Notes under the pieces: model-generated
Told to the model about the DNA's origin: nothing
The model's database searches: none
The model's input: the letters and a program-made list of their open reading frames with translations, nothing else
Assembly: GCA_029959085.1 (NCBI GenBank)
Contig: JARWIR010000038.1
Span: forward strand, 5,402,915 to 5,466,914
Length of the DNA stretch: 64,000 nt
From: Nemophila menziesii
Lineage: Eukaryota; Streptophyta; Magnoliopsida; Boraginales; Hydrophyllaceae
Direction of reading: 5' to 3'
In this document: piece by piece, positions 1 to 11,495 of the stretch
Position numbering within the stretch: position 1 is the stretch's first letter
Layout: each line of letters starts with the position of its first letter
Translations under genes and position numbers: made by a program

Positions 1-815
1 TATCATGGATAGAACGATTTATACTCTTTATATTAGACTCTATAAGTCTTGAAGTATGTCTTTTGGTTTCACATCATGAAAGAACAATTATGTTGTTAAC
101 CGGGTTGCGAAACAAGCACTTAAAGGTGCCTTGTTTATCGACTGGGTGTCTTCATCCCTCCTACAATTGACAAACATTCTTGGTTATTATCAACTTAGTT
201 TTATTTAGGGAGTGGGGTGGTCAAGTTTTCGTCAGGATAGCTATATTTTACTGGTTTCATATTTATTAATATATGTCTCTCTTTTAATATAAAACTCGTG
301 TGACACGTGTGACCCCAATTGAAGAAAATCACACAAAGGATACCTTATTTTACATATTCATTTTTAATGGGTATATTTTTTAATTGTTGTATCAATAAGC
401 CCATCACAACAATCAATTCAATATATCTTACAATTAACGACATAATCTATAATTACTTTCCATTAGATTTTGTTATATATGCTTTAGTTGCCATATAGAA
501 CTAAATTAATAATGTTTTGGTCTCTATTCTTCTGATGATAGTAATATAAGGTATACAATCATATATTCTCTAGAATAAATATATTAATGGGCCATCACTC
601 ATCATCAATGTAATTACTTCCATAACCAAAAATAAATATGAAGCACGCTAAAATATATGGAGCACGATAATTATAATACAACTTGTATATATAAATTATT
701 TTTCCAAAAGTATATATATAATGTGTTAATCTTATCAGAAAGTGTATAAAAAAGCAACTAGGTTTAAACTATCTAATATTTTAAATTACCATATCTTATA
801 GTTTATTTTATTTTT
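1..815. other. AT-rich intergenic DNA upstream of the XTH gene
   Basis: I see no coding region, RNA gene or recognisable transposon here. A TATA-like tract (TATATATAAA type) near 686-700 lies about 120 bases before the XTH start codon and could serve as its core promoter. This is only a composition-based guess. Confidence 0.4.
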
Positions 816-2740
816 ATGGCTTCTTTTCAATTCAACTTTTGCATCAGTTTTCTTCTCATTGGTATTATCACAACGAGTACATATTCAGAAAATGATTCTT
901 TCAATCAAAACTATATTTCGCTATGGGGTTCCAATCATTTTTCATTGGTTGATGGAGGAAATGAAGTCCAACTTCTATTAGATCAGTCTTCAGGTTGATT
1001 TTATAACTCCATTCATTAAGTTACATTTTTATTATATGTCTTACTACTCTCGTACAAATATTATTATTATTAACTTATATAGATGCATGTAACTATAGAC
1101 ACTACTAATCCAAAATTTTAGAAAGTTTACTCTATATTTTAAATTAAATAAACTTGTTACTTATATAGTAACAATTATGTATATGTTCTTTAGCTATGTG
1201 GTGGTCTACTTTGACTAATTAGTTTTTCATACTTAGTCTCTTACTTTTACCTAGCATTCTTTTTATTTATTTTTATATAAATGAGATCGAATCAAATAAA
1301 AATTAATATCCTAATATCAAAGAATTAATAATAATCTAGATTAGTTTGTATGATAATATCTCTCGTGACTTATCTTTATAATATATCTGAGGAGTTTGTG
1401 TACTATACGTGCTTGTTCTCCATCAATATTCGTGTTCAACCTAACTATCTGCACATATGTTAATTTTATGATACCCATGACTTAACATATTTCCACATTC
1501 TTGATACCACCCATACATATGCCGACCATGGTTAAATTCTTTCTATTCTAAATGATCACGTTCTTTAACTCCGTAAAAAATACCCATGTTTTGATGTACA
1601 CTTGTATCGGATTTTAGTTACACATAAGTTAACCCATATACCTTCTTATGACTCAATGTATCACCACATTGTCAAATTAGTCCATACATATGGTAACCCT
1701 CAATTCTATTCTCTATTGCCACCTGGTCCTTCAACTTTAAATGAATAACCCATGTGATGTAAACTTGAAATTTAGATTATGAAATACCTTTAAAAATTTA
1801 TACAACCAATATTTAAATTTATTATATATAACTTAACATATTTGATTTAACGAATGTAGGATCTGGAATTAGATCCAAATTACAGTTTGGATCCGGAATG
1901 TTTCTTATCAAGATGAAGCTGCCAGAGAAAAAATCTAGAGGAGTTGTTACAAGTTTCTATGTAATTGAGAAATTATTTGACTCAAATAAGATTTTATCTT
2001 TTATTAATGCATAATACTCTAACTTCTAAAACAATTAACGATCTTTCCTCATGGTTGTTTTTTCTAGTAATTTAAGACTACTTTTTGCAGCTTACGTCGC
2101 AGGAAGATTATACGAGTCCAGGAGCACATGATGAACTTGATTTTGAGTTTATTGGTACCGATGGAATATTACAAACAAATGTTTTTGTTAATGACAATGG
2201 AGGAAGGGAGCAAAGGGTTCAACTCTGGTTTGATCCTTCAACGGACTTTCATAATTATAGTATTCTTTGGAATCAAAACATAATAGTGTAAGTAAATTCT
2301 CTAATCTCATGGATTTTATATGTGTTAATGTTATAAAAAGTTCTATACTGAACACTAATGTTACAAATTTATCTGTTTTGTGTTTTAGGTTTTCCGTGGA
2401 CGAGATTCCAATTCGAGTATTCAAGAATTATAATGGAAGAGGGGTAAATTTTATTTCAAAACCTATGCAAATAGAAGGGAGTATATTCAATGGAGATTGG
2501 GCAGGACAAATTGATTGGTCTCTTGAACCATTTATAACCCATTATAAAAATTTCAATATAAATGGTTGTCCATCTCAAAATACCATTGATGATCAATGTT
2601 CATCTCCTGGGTATTATTGGAATGGAATAAAAGAGCTCACTGCTTCTCAAACACAACAGTTGTACAACGTTAGAAAGAGAAACATGTTTTATGACTATTG
2701 CACCAAAGAAAGTGACAAATATCCAGAATGCACATTTTGA
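816..2740 (+). CDS. xyloglucan endotransglucosylase/hydrolase (GH16), four exons
   Basis: This enzyme family cuts and rejoins xyloglucan in the cell wall. My exon model is 816-993, 1860-1960, 2091-2287 and 2389-2740, all with GT..AG borders and joining in frame to about 275 residues, close to the usual 280-300. Residues 1-24 form a hydrophobic secretion signal. The GH16 catalytic motif HDELDFEF is complete, with Glu108 (nucleophile), Asp110 and Glu112 (acid/base). After it come '[20 protein letters not shown]' and the carbohydrate-binding stretch; the C-terminus has the family pattern 'MFYDYCTKE' plus late cysteines for the XET_C disulphides. Two things are odd. The N-glycosylation site that usually follows the catalytic motif is absent (the sequence reads FEFIGTDG). 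The segment normally reading W-A-T-R-G-G is shortened to '[10 protein letters not shown]'. The family call is firm; transferase versus hydrolase preference cannot be read. The first intron is the longest, at 866 bases. Confidence 0.9.
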
Positions 2741-3029
2741 AATTAGTTTCTAGTATATTTAGTAGAATTTTCTATTGGTTATAAATATCGAATATATTAA
2801 TATTTTTTTACATAAGACACCTATGCTTTATTGACCAATAACAATCTATGCTTTGAAGTGGTAATATTGTAATGAGATTATATAATCAATTATTTTAATT
2901 TATAGTGGAAGATAAAAAGGATTGAAATATGTATAAGATTGGTTTATAAATTGTTTTTACTTTTCCTTTTACTTTATTATTTTATTTTTATAGGTTAAGT
3001 CATTTCTCCATTTAATATCAATAACCATT

Positions 3030-3079
<50 letters not shown>

Positions 3080-3199
3080 ATTATTTAATATTTTCCCAAA
3101 GAATTGAATTATACTAAGAAATTGGATGTCTATACTATAGGTAAACAATTTGAACCAGTAGGATGAGGATATTTACTATTGGAATGTATGTTTATACTA
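2741..3199. other. 3' flank of the XTH gene, no gene seen
   Basis: AT-rich DNA that probably holds the XTH 3' untranslated region and polyadenylation signals. A dinucleotide microsatellite at 3036-3078 is listed separately. No other feature can be supported. Confidence 0.4.
3036..3078. repeat. (TC)n microsatellite, 43 bp
   Basis: A perfect TC/CT dinucleotide run of about 21 units starts after an A-rich stretch. It is uninterrupted, so it is probably polymorphic in length between individuals. Confidence 0.97.
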
Positions 3200-3540
3200 G
3201 TAGATCTCGATTTACAGAGTTGATCTCTTTACTCTGATAACCTTGAAATTACTCAAGGTATTAATCAAAAGAGGGGATTAAACTGGAGAATCCAACCAAT
3301 GGCTACCTAAGTCTGGAGGTGGATGGATTGGTTCCCTAATTGGAAAGGCTATCAAATTAAAAGAGAATTAACGGGGTGGCAGATAAACTTACTAAGTGCA
3401 TCAGACATAACAACGATGTGTCTAATTGCTCGCTTATCTCAGTCATCGAGTTTCATAATAGCTTATCTGTACTTTGTTGGACTAGTGGCATCAGTCAAGT
3501 CTATCTTGTTTCGCTTTTTCTTTGACAAAAAAAAAAAAAA
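3200..3540 (+). mobile_element. LINE (non-LTR retrotransposon) 3' fragment with poly(A) tail
   Basis: The segment resembles the 3' end of the LINE at 57440-58806. Both share a 'CAACCTTGAA(A/T)T...CAAGGTATT'-like stretch and an RNase H-like peptide with the pattern F-P-x-W-K...I-x-R (here 'WFPNWKGYQIKRE'). Both stop at TTGACA or CTGACA followed directly by an A-run (14 A's at 3527-3540). Only the last few hundred bases survive, as expected for 5'-truncated LINE insertion. No target duplication was identified with confidence. Confidence 0.6.
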
Positions 3541-3659
3541 CAATCAAGTTAACACTTACTAATATAATCTTAAGTGATTTAAAAAAAATCTCACTAATAA
3601 CAGCGTAAAATAGTAAAACAAAAGATTTCACGTAGACGACAATTAATTTTCTCACATTT

Positions 3660-3836
3660 TTTATTTTTCTCCTTCCTCGGTTCGGTTTTTATTTGGTTTT
3701 TGCAACCAAACCAGACCAAAAGAATTCGGATGTTAAAAATTGAAAGCGAACCATTTCGCTTTTTGAAGTTTGGTTTTTTTAGTTCGATTTTCTTTTGTTT
3801 TTCGGTTTGATTTTTTTATTCTCATCTGCTCCCCCC
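3660..3836. repeat. GGTTCGGTTT-rich repeat, possible hAT-type fragment
   Basis: The stretch is full of alternating GGTTCGGTT/AACCAAACC words and ends in CTCCCCCCTA. This style is common at the ends of non-autonomous hAT elements in plants. No matching second terminus or 8-bp duplication was found, so the assignment is weak. Confidence 0.3.
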
Positions 3837-3984
3837 TAATTTTGGCATACAATGGAAAGGAAAAACAATTTTTAATTTTTAAAATTGGATAAATAAGTGT
3901 AAAAGAAAAAATTCTAATATTGAGAGACCGGCTGAGTCTGCACCTGAAGAGATCTTCCGTCCTTGGAGAAAAGATCAATACATC

Positions 3985-4453
3985 ATGAACCGTAAGTTTG
4001 GCGGAGGGAGGCCACCGACGGGAACGCCATCATTACCCTTGTCGTCTGTGGTGGTTATTTTTTCCCTATTGGCTGGTGCCTCCATCGTTCACAATATATT
4101 TAAGCCTGATTTGGTAATAAACCCCTCACCCGTCTTCCTCCTCTCCTACCAACTAAAATAATACTAACTCTTCATTTCAGCTTCTTAAAGCTATTCCTAG
4201 GCGATTACTACTATTTCATTTCTATATCAATTTCTTAAAATGTTCTGGTTTGTTTTGTTTCTGTTAAGTTATTTTTCTAGCACGACACATGTTTGATAAT
4301 ATGTCTGTACATGTTTGATAATATGCTTTTATTTTATCTTAAATTATCAGATCAACCTGTTTTCTTTGAATAGAAATTCTCTTACGCTCGTTACTACTGT
4401 TTATATTGCAGACTCTGCCATCAGCTGATAGTGTTAGCGAAGCTAAAAATTAA
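3985..4453 (+). CDS. small single-span membrane protein, BRAWNIN/UQCC6-like (DUF4516)
   Basis: A two-exon reading frame, 3985-4113 and 4412-4453, is joined by a GT..AG intron and gives 56 residues. The N-terminus is Gly/Pro/Thr-rich (RKFGGGRPPTGTP). One hydrophobic span follows at about residues 20-36, then 'GASIVHNIFKPDLTLP'. This matches the conserved signature of the BRAWNIN/UQCC6 family (A-x-V-V-H-x-x-Y-x-P-D-L-T-I-P), a mitochondrial inner-membrane micropeptide needed for respiratory complex III assembly in animals; plants have short homologues. What I see is the motif, the length and the intron splitting D-L from T-L-P. The mitochondrial role here is inferred from the family. A GC-richer patch surrounds the start codon, as in real plant genes. 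The protein is short, so a chance match is possible, but the motif plus correct splicing makes that unlikely. Confidence 0.72.
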
Positions 4454-5690
4454 ACAATTGGAGAGAAAACAATAAGTCATTTTGCTGTGAGGGTAAAATA
4501 TGATGCAACAGAATTTACTTTGCTATGCATAATGATAATGTAATGTTCTGGGGAGTTCCCGAGAATAAGATGGAAGTTTTGTTTTTAAATTTTTGAAAAG
4601 TATTATGAATTTGCTGAATCACCATACCAAAAACTGTATTATTGGTGCTTTGGGGTTCCTGTTTCTAAAAGTTGAGTAATATCTTGTAGATGGGTGTAAT
4701 GCTAGTAATTCTGGATCGACAAGCCAATGTGTTTTTTCTTTCTTCTAACTATTTAATTCCCTGTAGATGCTTTTGGATTTTCAAAACACATGCCTTTCTT
4801 ATCTTTCACATAATCTATTGTTTTATTGGCTTAGAAATTCCAAATCGAAGCATAGTTAACCTTAGTTTGGTTCACTAATAAATTTGTTTCTATAGTTCTG
4901 TATTACACTATTTCGTGAAAACCATGAAGAGTTTCATTTTAGCATTGACATTATTTCTACAAGAGCATTCCCAACCGATTCTCCTATGTCTCAAACTCAT
5001 TATTTAAATGCAGAGCCTAAATTGTGAGTTTCAAGGAAGATTAGGGCCAGTCCCTACCCAACCAAAGCTTGAAAAAATTGCTTACGTGTCCCTTATAAAA
5101 CCCTTATGAGCCTCCTGAAGAATCTCAAATGTTTGTTTTGGGTTTTTTAGGCTCTATATTCAGATATAAGGCTCGAAGTCCAAGTTTAAGATTGCAATTG
5201 ATGACATTTTGGAGGAATGTTTTTATCTTTGTACATAATATTCTTGTCAAGTTTGGTATTTTAGCTAAATTCGATGTTTGTGGAAGCAAAATAAGTGAAC
5301 CTTACATGTTGGCAATTTCATTACTATAGCATTCAGTTAATTTTAATAAGTATACTGTGCTAATTGAGTTGTGACGCACTAGTCAGATGGAGGTTTTACT
5401 TGTCAATTGGTGTTAGGTATTTATTTATTAGGCTTTTTGTTTGTGCCTTCAAACTTTCTCCTTCTTGATCCAAACTTGGCTTTGTTAATTATGATAGCTT
5501 AATGTTTGTTTGATTCAATAAATAAATCTCTTCAGAAGAAAACTTAGATATATTACCAAATTAACTTATGTGGGTCGGATCCAGGCTGGAAAATTACTCA
5601 GAATGGGATTGGTAATGAAAAGTTTAGAATGATTTTAAAATAAATTTAACCAATTGCTCTTTTTTTCAGATAAGATATAATATTAGAAGA
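4454..5690. other. intergenic DNA with a possible short MITE
   Basis: No gene is supported; the short open frames have no recognisable content. The stretch near 4960-5130 starts with an 'AGAGCATTCCCAACCG' word, which resembles the common 'agagcatctccaac' start of plant MITEs. The opposite terminus was not found. Confidence 0.3.
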
Positions 5691-6730
5691 TTTTCTTTTG
5701 TCGGAAATATCTAACGCACACCAAGCGTTTATATCCTATGTCCGTAGTTAAATCCCCCTCCCGAGCGATAATCTAATTACTATTGATATCCTATACTTGA
5801 TCAAGATAAGAATAGGTTCAAAGAACAAATATATAATCAACGAGAGATGGATGCGATTTATTTAAATACTGAAAATACTCTAAAAACTAAGAATCATCAA
5901 TTATTAACTAACGTTCATACACTATGCACTTCTCAAGTCCAAAAAGGTTTAACTCATATTAAAATACAGAAAATAAATAATTAAAACTAAAAAATTCATA
6001 TTTAAAACTAAACAAAATTAATTTATTCTAATAGACTAACTGAAACGTACTTCGTAGAATGTAGATGGTGAAGTTGTTGTTGAAAGTCATTCCTCCTTCT
6101 ATTCCTTAGCTCCAAGCGTGATTAGCCTCGCTTTGATATGAGTTGTGTATGTTTTCTATCTAATAAAAGGTATTATAGAGTCCATAAGCGTTTTTAGGTC
6201 ATATGGGCCCTTTTGGAAGGTCAAAAGGCCCACCCAGTTTTTACTAATGCTGGACAGCTTAGAGTCTCTATGATAGAATCACCATAACTTTCGCGTCTCA
6301 AAATCGAATCGACTTCCGTCACGTCTCACACGACACTGACTTCAAGATCCTTCCAAATGAAAAGGAATCCGATCAAAATCTCTTGCAAATTATTTGTGGT
6401 GATTGAAACAAGCCACGTCAACGGTTCTAGTAAATGCCCAAATGTCTCCAAACTTGACTTTTTTACTTAATCCACGTTTTGATTTGGGTGTGGATCTGAC
6501 TTTCTTGACTTCTTCATGTCATATTGGGATTATATGTCAGTCATGTACTTAAGAAGCTACACACACTTAACACACAATTAAAGCGAAATACTCTAAAAAT
6601 GTAAAAAAACCCAAAATGAAACAAGAAAGTAAGAAATATCGAATATTAGGGAATAATCTTCTTTTAGATCCACTAATCCCCTAAAACGATGTCGTGATAC
6701 GATTATTCTATCACAAAAAACAAGACATCA
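5690..6730 (-). mobile_element. Athila-type LTR, probably solo, minus orientation
   Basis: Read on the minus strand, the segment starts TGATGTCTTG at 6730 and continues with words shared by the other Athila-type LTRs in this window (compare 59964-61492). These include the block about untranslated bases near 'AATAATCCA/CGT..' and, on the plus strand, the late 'CACACGAC..CTTGACTTCAAG' stretch. The left border is uncertain and no convincing 5-bp target duplication was found. No internal coding region adjoins it. Confidence 0.5.
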
Positions 6731-7149
6731 ATTATCCAGTTAATTCGAAACAAAATTAGGTAGGTACTATTTTTAATATATATCTTCTTAGGTCAAATTG
6801 ACATTGGTGGAAGTCGTTTATTTATTATGAGCCATATATTTTCCAAACACTTAAACAAGCTAGGGGGTAGGACAGGTTAATTTGTGAAATTGTTGGGTGA
6901 TCTACCCCCAACGGTATGCCCTTAATTTCCATCAAAATTATAGCCAATAGCAATTAATCTCCCCTCTACCCCCATCCAACAACAACTATATATCCACATT
7001 AAATACCACGCCTTCTCACACCCCTATACTACCATACTACTAGTAGTTAACTAAATCCCACCTACATTTCCTATTCTATTTATTTTGCAGATCTTATCTT
7101 GAGATTAAATAGCAACTGGTTTAGCTTCATTTCTTCCTCATCTTCCAAA

Positions 7150-8630
7150 ATGAAGGTCACCATCGTTACCCGCAGTGGTAGAGAGCTTGTTAAAGATGGT
7201 ATTGAGCTCACTGATTCTGTAAGTTTCTTATTTCCTATTCATTATCTATTCCTATTAAATTGTATGTATTTATTGGGTTTTCTATTGTTTTTTTTCGTTT
7301 TCTATAGGATACTGTAGCTGATCTCCAAGAAGCGATTTATAAGCGAAGTAAGTATAATTAAATAATTATTGTTGTTTTTATAATTAATAATTTCTGGGTT
7401 AGTATTATGTGATAATTAATAGCTTGTACTATTCAATGAAGCCTAAGTAGTTATTTCGGTTTTGGGTCTTAGGGAGTGACATATTATAAAATGATTTATA
7501 ATATATTTAGTTGAGTGATCGATTTGAGTCTAGTGTTAATTATATATGGATATCTTATTATCTTCTTTAGACATATTTGTAGCAAAGGTTATGATTCTTA
7601 ATTATGTAACTGAATTAAAGATTATACTCTCCAATTCAAAAGGGTTTATGAGGTTGAATTTTCTGCAAGATTTGATTGCACTATTAGTCCTTGTGTTATA
7701 TGCTTACTCTACATATCAATCTATGCTTGCTTTGTATTCACAGCGAAGAAATATTATCCTTCAAGACAGCGTCTCACTCTCCCTCTAACACCGGGATCAA
7801 AAGAAAAACCCACCGTACTTAACTACAAAAAGACCCTAAAAGAGTACAGTGACGGTAAATCAAACTTAACCATAGTTTTCAAAGACTTGGGGCCACAAGT
7901 CAGTTACAGTACCCTTTTCTTCTTCGAATATCTTGGTCCACTACTCATCTATCCACTCTTCTATTATGTCAATATCTATAAATACATCGGATACAAAGAA
8001 GAGCGTAAAATCCACCCATTTCAAACCTACGCAATGTACTATTGGTGTTTCCACTATTTCAAACGTATAATGGAAACATTCTTTGTTCATCGATTCAGTC
8101 ACGCCACCTCACCCATTTCAAACGTATTCCGAAACTGTGCTTATTATTGGTCATTTGGGGCTTTTATTGCGTATTTTATGAACCATCCGTTTTATACACC
8201 TGTGAGTGATTTACAAATGAAGATTGGATTTGGATTTGGAGCGGTTAATCAGTTAGCGAATTTTTATTGTCATATATTGTTGAGGAACCTTCGAAGTCCA
8301 AGTGGTAATGGAGGATATCAAATCCCACGTGGGTTTTTATTCAATATTGTTACATGTGCCAATTATACAACAGAAATTTATCAATGGCTCGGGTTTAATA
8401 TAGCTACTCAAACTGTTGCTGGTTATATTTTCATGATTGTTGCTGCTTCGATAATGACTAACTGGGCTCTTGCTAAGCATCGCCGTTTGAAAAGGGTAAT
8501 TTTGTCTTCTTTAGTAAATAGTTAAAAAGAAAATTTATGTTTTGTGTATTTTTGTATGCAGTTTTTTGATGGAAAAGAAGGAAGGTCCAAGTATCCCAGA
8601 CGATGGGTGATACTTCCACCTTTCCTATAG
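7150..8630 (+). CDS. ECR: very-long-chain (3R)-enoyl-CoA reductase, four exons
   Basis: ECR (CER10 in Arabidopsis, TSC13 in yeast) performs the last reduction of the fatty acid elongation cycle in the ER membrane, using NADPH. It feeds wax, sphingolipid and storage-lipid synthesis. The model is 7150-7218, 7308-7347, 7744-8495 and 8562-8630, giving 309 residues versus 310 in Arabidopsis. The start [12 protein letters not shown] opens the ubiquitin-like N-terminal domain (about residues 1-80). Then come '[13 protein letters not shown]', '[13 protein letters not shown]' and '[14 protein letters not shown]', which mark the steroid 5-alpha-reductase-type membrane domain with several hydrophobic spans. 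The C-terminus is '[12 protein letters not shown]'. All junctions are GT..AG and keep frame. Nothing suggests loss of function. The upstream ATG at 7099 was not used because the conserved protein starts at 7150. Identity is firm. Confidence 0.96.
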
Positions 8631-10140
8631 AGAGATTTTCTTTGGTGCTCTAGAGATTGCTCTCGAGAAATCAGCTTATTCATCTTTTTTTAAATTTTTT
8701 TATATCATGAATCAGTTAAATGTATTGTAATTCAGATTTTGCAACTTGCTATCTATGAAGATATGTTAGTTGTTGATTCTGAGATTCTATTTAATTTCAA
8801 GGATTGCAATATTGCAGATGTTTAAAAAGATTTATCATGGTAACTTGAATTTGTTATGAAAATTGTTTTAATTTATATTTGTTACTTATGTAATATAGTT
8901 GTGCTATATCCCCTCGTCCAAGGCCTTTGTTTTTGTCCACTGGGTGGACTCGGTGGACTTTTGGGGTCGAAACATTCTGAAGTTAGTATACTGGAACTTG
9001 ACTCAGTAGTTTCTGATGCTGATATAACTAAAGACACTTTCAGTTTTTTGAAATCTTATATTGTTAGCTTGTGAACTTTTTTGCTTGTGTTTTCTTAGAG
9101 AAAAAGCATTGAATGCTTAATTGTGCATCAATTGTTTTTTATTTTTTTTGGGATAATTTCTATTTATATCATAAAATCCCATTAACTTCTTACTTAAATC
9201 AGACATTAGTATATAGGTAAAAGTTACGACTGAACAAATAACAACCATAAAGCCAAACCGAACCAAAAAATTAAAAAAATTCACACCAAAAAACTAAAAA
9301 ACCGAAAAGCCAAATGGTTTGGTTTTCAATTTATCAAAATCCAAATTTTTTTGGTTCGGTTCGGTTTAGTAGGCAAAACCCGAACTGAAAAAACCAAACC
9401 GACGAGTGAAAAAATATATGGAATGTGGAAACTTTTTATAAGAATTATGTGGGAAATTTTTTTTGTGAGAATTTATTATCTACATAAAATTTAGTTTTAC
9501 TATTCGTTGTGTTATTAGTGAATTTTTTTTTTATATCCCTTAAACATTATAAGTATCTACATAAAATCATGATTTTGTGAAGTAGGAATTAATAGTTTTA
9601 ATTTTATAAATTTACGTAGTATTGTAAATTAAGATAATTGTTGTTAGATACTTAGATTATAGATTTTTATTTGGTTGATACATGAATAGCCCATCGTGGA
9701 CGTGTAATAGTTGTATAATTGTATTAGAATGTTAGTGTCTCTATTGGAAAATGTATTTCAAGAATTGGGATGACAAATATTATTGATTAAGCATCCAAAT
9801 TCGAAGCAAACCAAAACTGAACCGAAACGAACCAATTCAGAACAAAAAACTGAACGTGGAACCAAATACGAACCGACCCGGTATGTTTTTAAATTATAAA
9901 ACACTAAAACATTCTGTCCGGTTCTGGTTTTGGCCAAAAACCAAAACGAACCGAACTATACTCACCCCTAGTAAGAGTTATCAACGTACCATTCTAGACA
10001 ATTTTCATTTAAATTATAAAAAGTTCAACTTCCCATTTAAATCAAATATTATTATAGATGTAAAAGTTCATCTATAATTTTAACTATTAAATAATTATTA
10101 TTATATAAATTAATTAAAAAAACAAAAATAATTATATAAT
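8631..10140. other. ECR 3' flank and GGTTCGG-type repeat arms
   Basis: The first few hundred bases are probably the ECR 3' untranslated region. Two stretches, about 9235-9410 and 9790-9970, are rich in AACCGAACC/GGTTCGGTT words. The second ends in TATACTCACCCCTA, typical of an hAT terminus. A matching start and 8-bp duplication were not found, so borders are not called. No gene is seen. Confidence 0.35.
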
Positions 10141-10579
10141 ATAATTTTTTCAAGCGAAGGTCTCGGAGCAATTTTTATCTTTTTTCTTTTCAAGAAGGGA
10201 GATCGGAAGAGCAAAACTTTTTTATTTTTAGACTTTTTCTTTTCCAATTAAGAGTTCAGAGCATTATTTTTTCCAACAAGGAGCCCGAAGCCAATTCTGT
10301 ATAAAACTATATTTTCTTTTCCAAAGAGAGGTCCAGGGAGGGGAAGGGGGACCATTTTGAACTAAGAAAGAACTCAACTTCGTGCATTGCAAAACTACTT
10401 CGATCTTGAAATTGATTTGTGTGGATTGTATATTTGATAAGTATATATTTGATTTAGTTTGTAAATTATGCTACGTTAGACTTGATTTGTGCTTTACTGT
10501 CATTAATTACTTTACTACTCTTTCTCTCTTCTTCAGCTTATTTGACTTAGACCCTTCTAAGCTCTATTTTCTTTACTAT
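10141..10579. other. AT-rich sequence, probably interior of an Athila remnant
   Basis: No coding potential is seen. The position directly 5' of an Athila hairpin, polypurine tract and LTR suggests non-coding 3' interior of that element, but I found no shared sequence to prove it. Confidence 0.3.
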
Positions 10580-11010
10580 TTTGTCGGGACGACAAAACTT
10601 TGAGTTAGTGGTCTTGATGTATCTCTTTTTCTGATGGATTAATCCATTCACGAGACATTATTTTGGGAGATTATTGGGCCTAAGTGAGGGATTTTCCCCT
10701 GTTATATGCTATATTGCACTTTGATGTCTCAATATATGTGATATACTAATCTATACTTGAACCATCATCTTAGGTTTATTTAGTAATTAATTTTGGGGTT
10801 TTCCCCATTTTATTCATACTTTACACTTTCTTTTCTAGTTTTAGGTGTTTTGATATTTTGTGACCTTTTGTGCTTAATTTGTGTGTTATTTGTGTAGCAC
10901 TTAGGTATATGGAAGCTATTACACCTATAGAAACTTATTTTATGTGGAAAAGTAAAGGAAATCCCTTAGTCGAAGTAAAAAAAGAAGAGATTGGATATAT
11001 TTGGAAAGTA
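10580..11010 (+). mobile_element. Athila-type 3' end: hairpin, polypurine tract and LTR start
   Basis: The inverted repeat TTTGTCGGGACGACAAA lies at 10580-10596. The tract GAGTTAGTGGTCT follows, and an LTR begins with TGATGTATCTC at 10615. The same order and the same 18-base gap occur in the complete Athila element B at 37477-37512 (minus strand). From 10615 the sequence follows the LTR at 59964-61492 (read on its minus strand), including 'GGATTAATCCATTCA' and 'CTAAGTGAGGGATTTTCCC'. Similarity fades near 11000, where the MULE begins. Confidence 0.7.
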
Positions 11011-11221
11011 AAGAAGTTTCCAAAACTACACACATGTCCACTAATTAAATTGATGAAGAAAATTAGTCAGGAATTAGGAGGATCTTTTTATTAGTCAGGA
11101 ATTGATGCTCGATACTCACTGTTATTTGCATAAAAATCTGTAGATTTAGAGGAATACTCTGTATTTTGTTATGAATCTGAATCGTTCTTCTGGGTTTTGT
11201 TGTTTTGCATGTGTAAATTGT

Positions 11222-11495
11222 GAGTACTCTGAGTTTCTTATACAAAAATTGTGAGTACTTTGATATTTCTTATACGAAAACTGTGAGTACTCTAAGATTA
11301 CTTATACTAAAACTGAGTACTCTGAGTTTTCTTATACGTAAACCGAGAGTACTCCGAGTTTTTGTATAGTGAAACTGAGATTATTCTGAGAGTATAGTTC
11401 AATTACGAAAGTGTGAGTACTCTTATTTTTAATACATAACTACTGTGATTACTCTTAGAAATATGAAATGAATCGTAATAGTACTCTGAGTATTT
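11222..11495 (+). repeat. GAGTACTC array 1 (first intron/leader of the companion gene)
   Basis: About eight degenerate units of roughly 32-35 bp, each with GAGTACTC or a one-base variant followed by 'TGAGTTT(C/T)(T/A)TATAC'. Five exact octamers were counted. The array ends 30 bases before the acceptor at 11526. One unit, ending 'GAGAGTATAGTTCAATTACG', is also present in array 2. Confidence 0.9.

Noticed and set aside
8856..9074. 72-codon frame downstream of ECR
   Set aside because: Gly/Leu-rich with no recognisable family, no splice partner and AT-rich surroundings; most likely chance.
9235..9970. One complete hAT element spanning both GGTTCGG-rich arms
   Set aside because: A right terminus (CTCACCCCTA) is visible, but no matching left terminus or 8-bp duplication could be found.
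10870..11094. 74-codon frame starting MLNLCVICVALRYMEAITP
   Set aside because: Mostly within the Athila-type LTR fragment and its fading edge; no homology recognised and not joined to the companion gene by a convincing donor.
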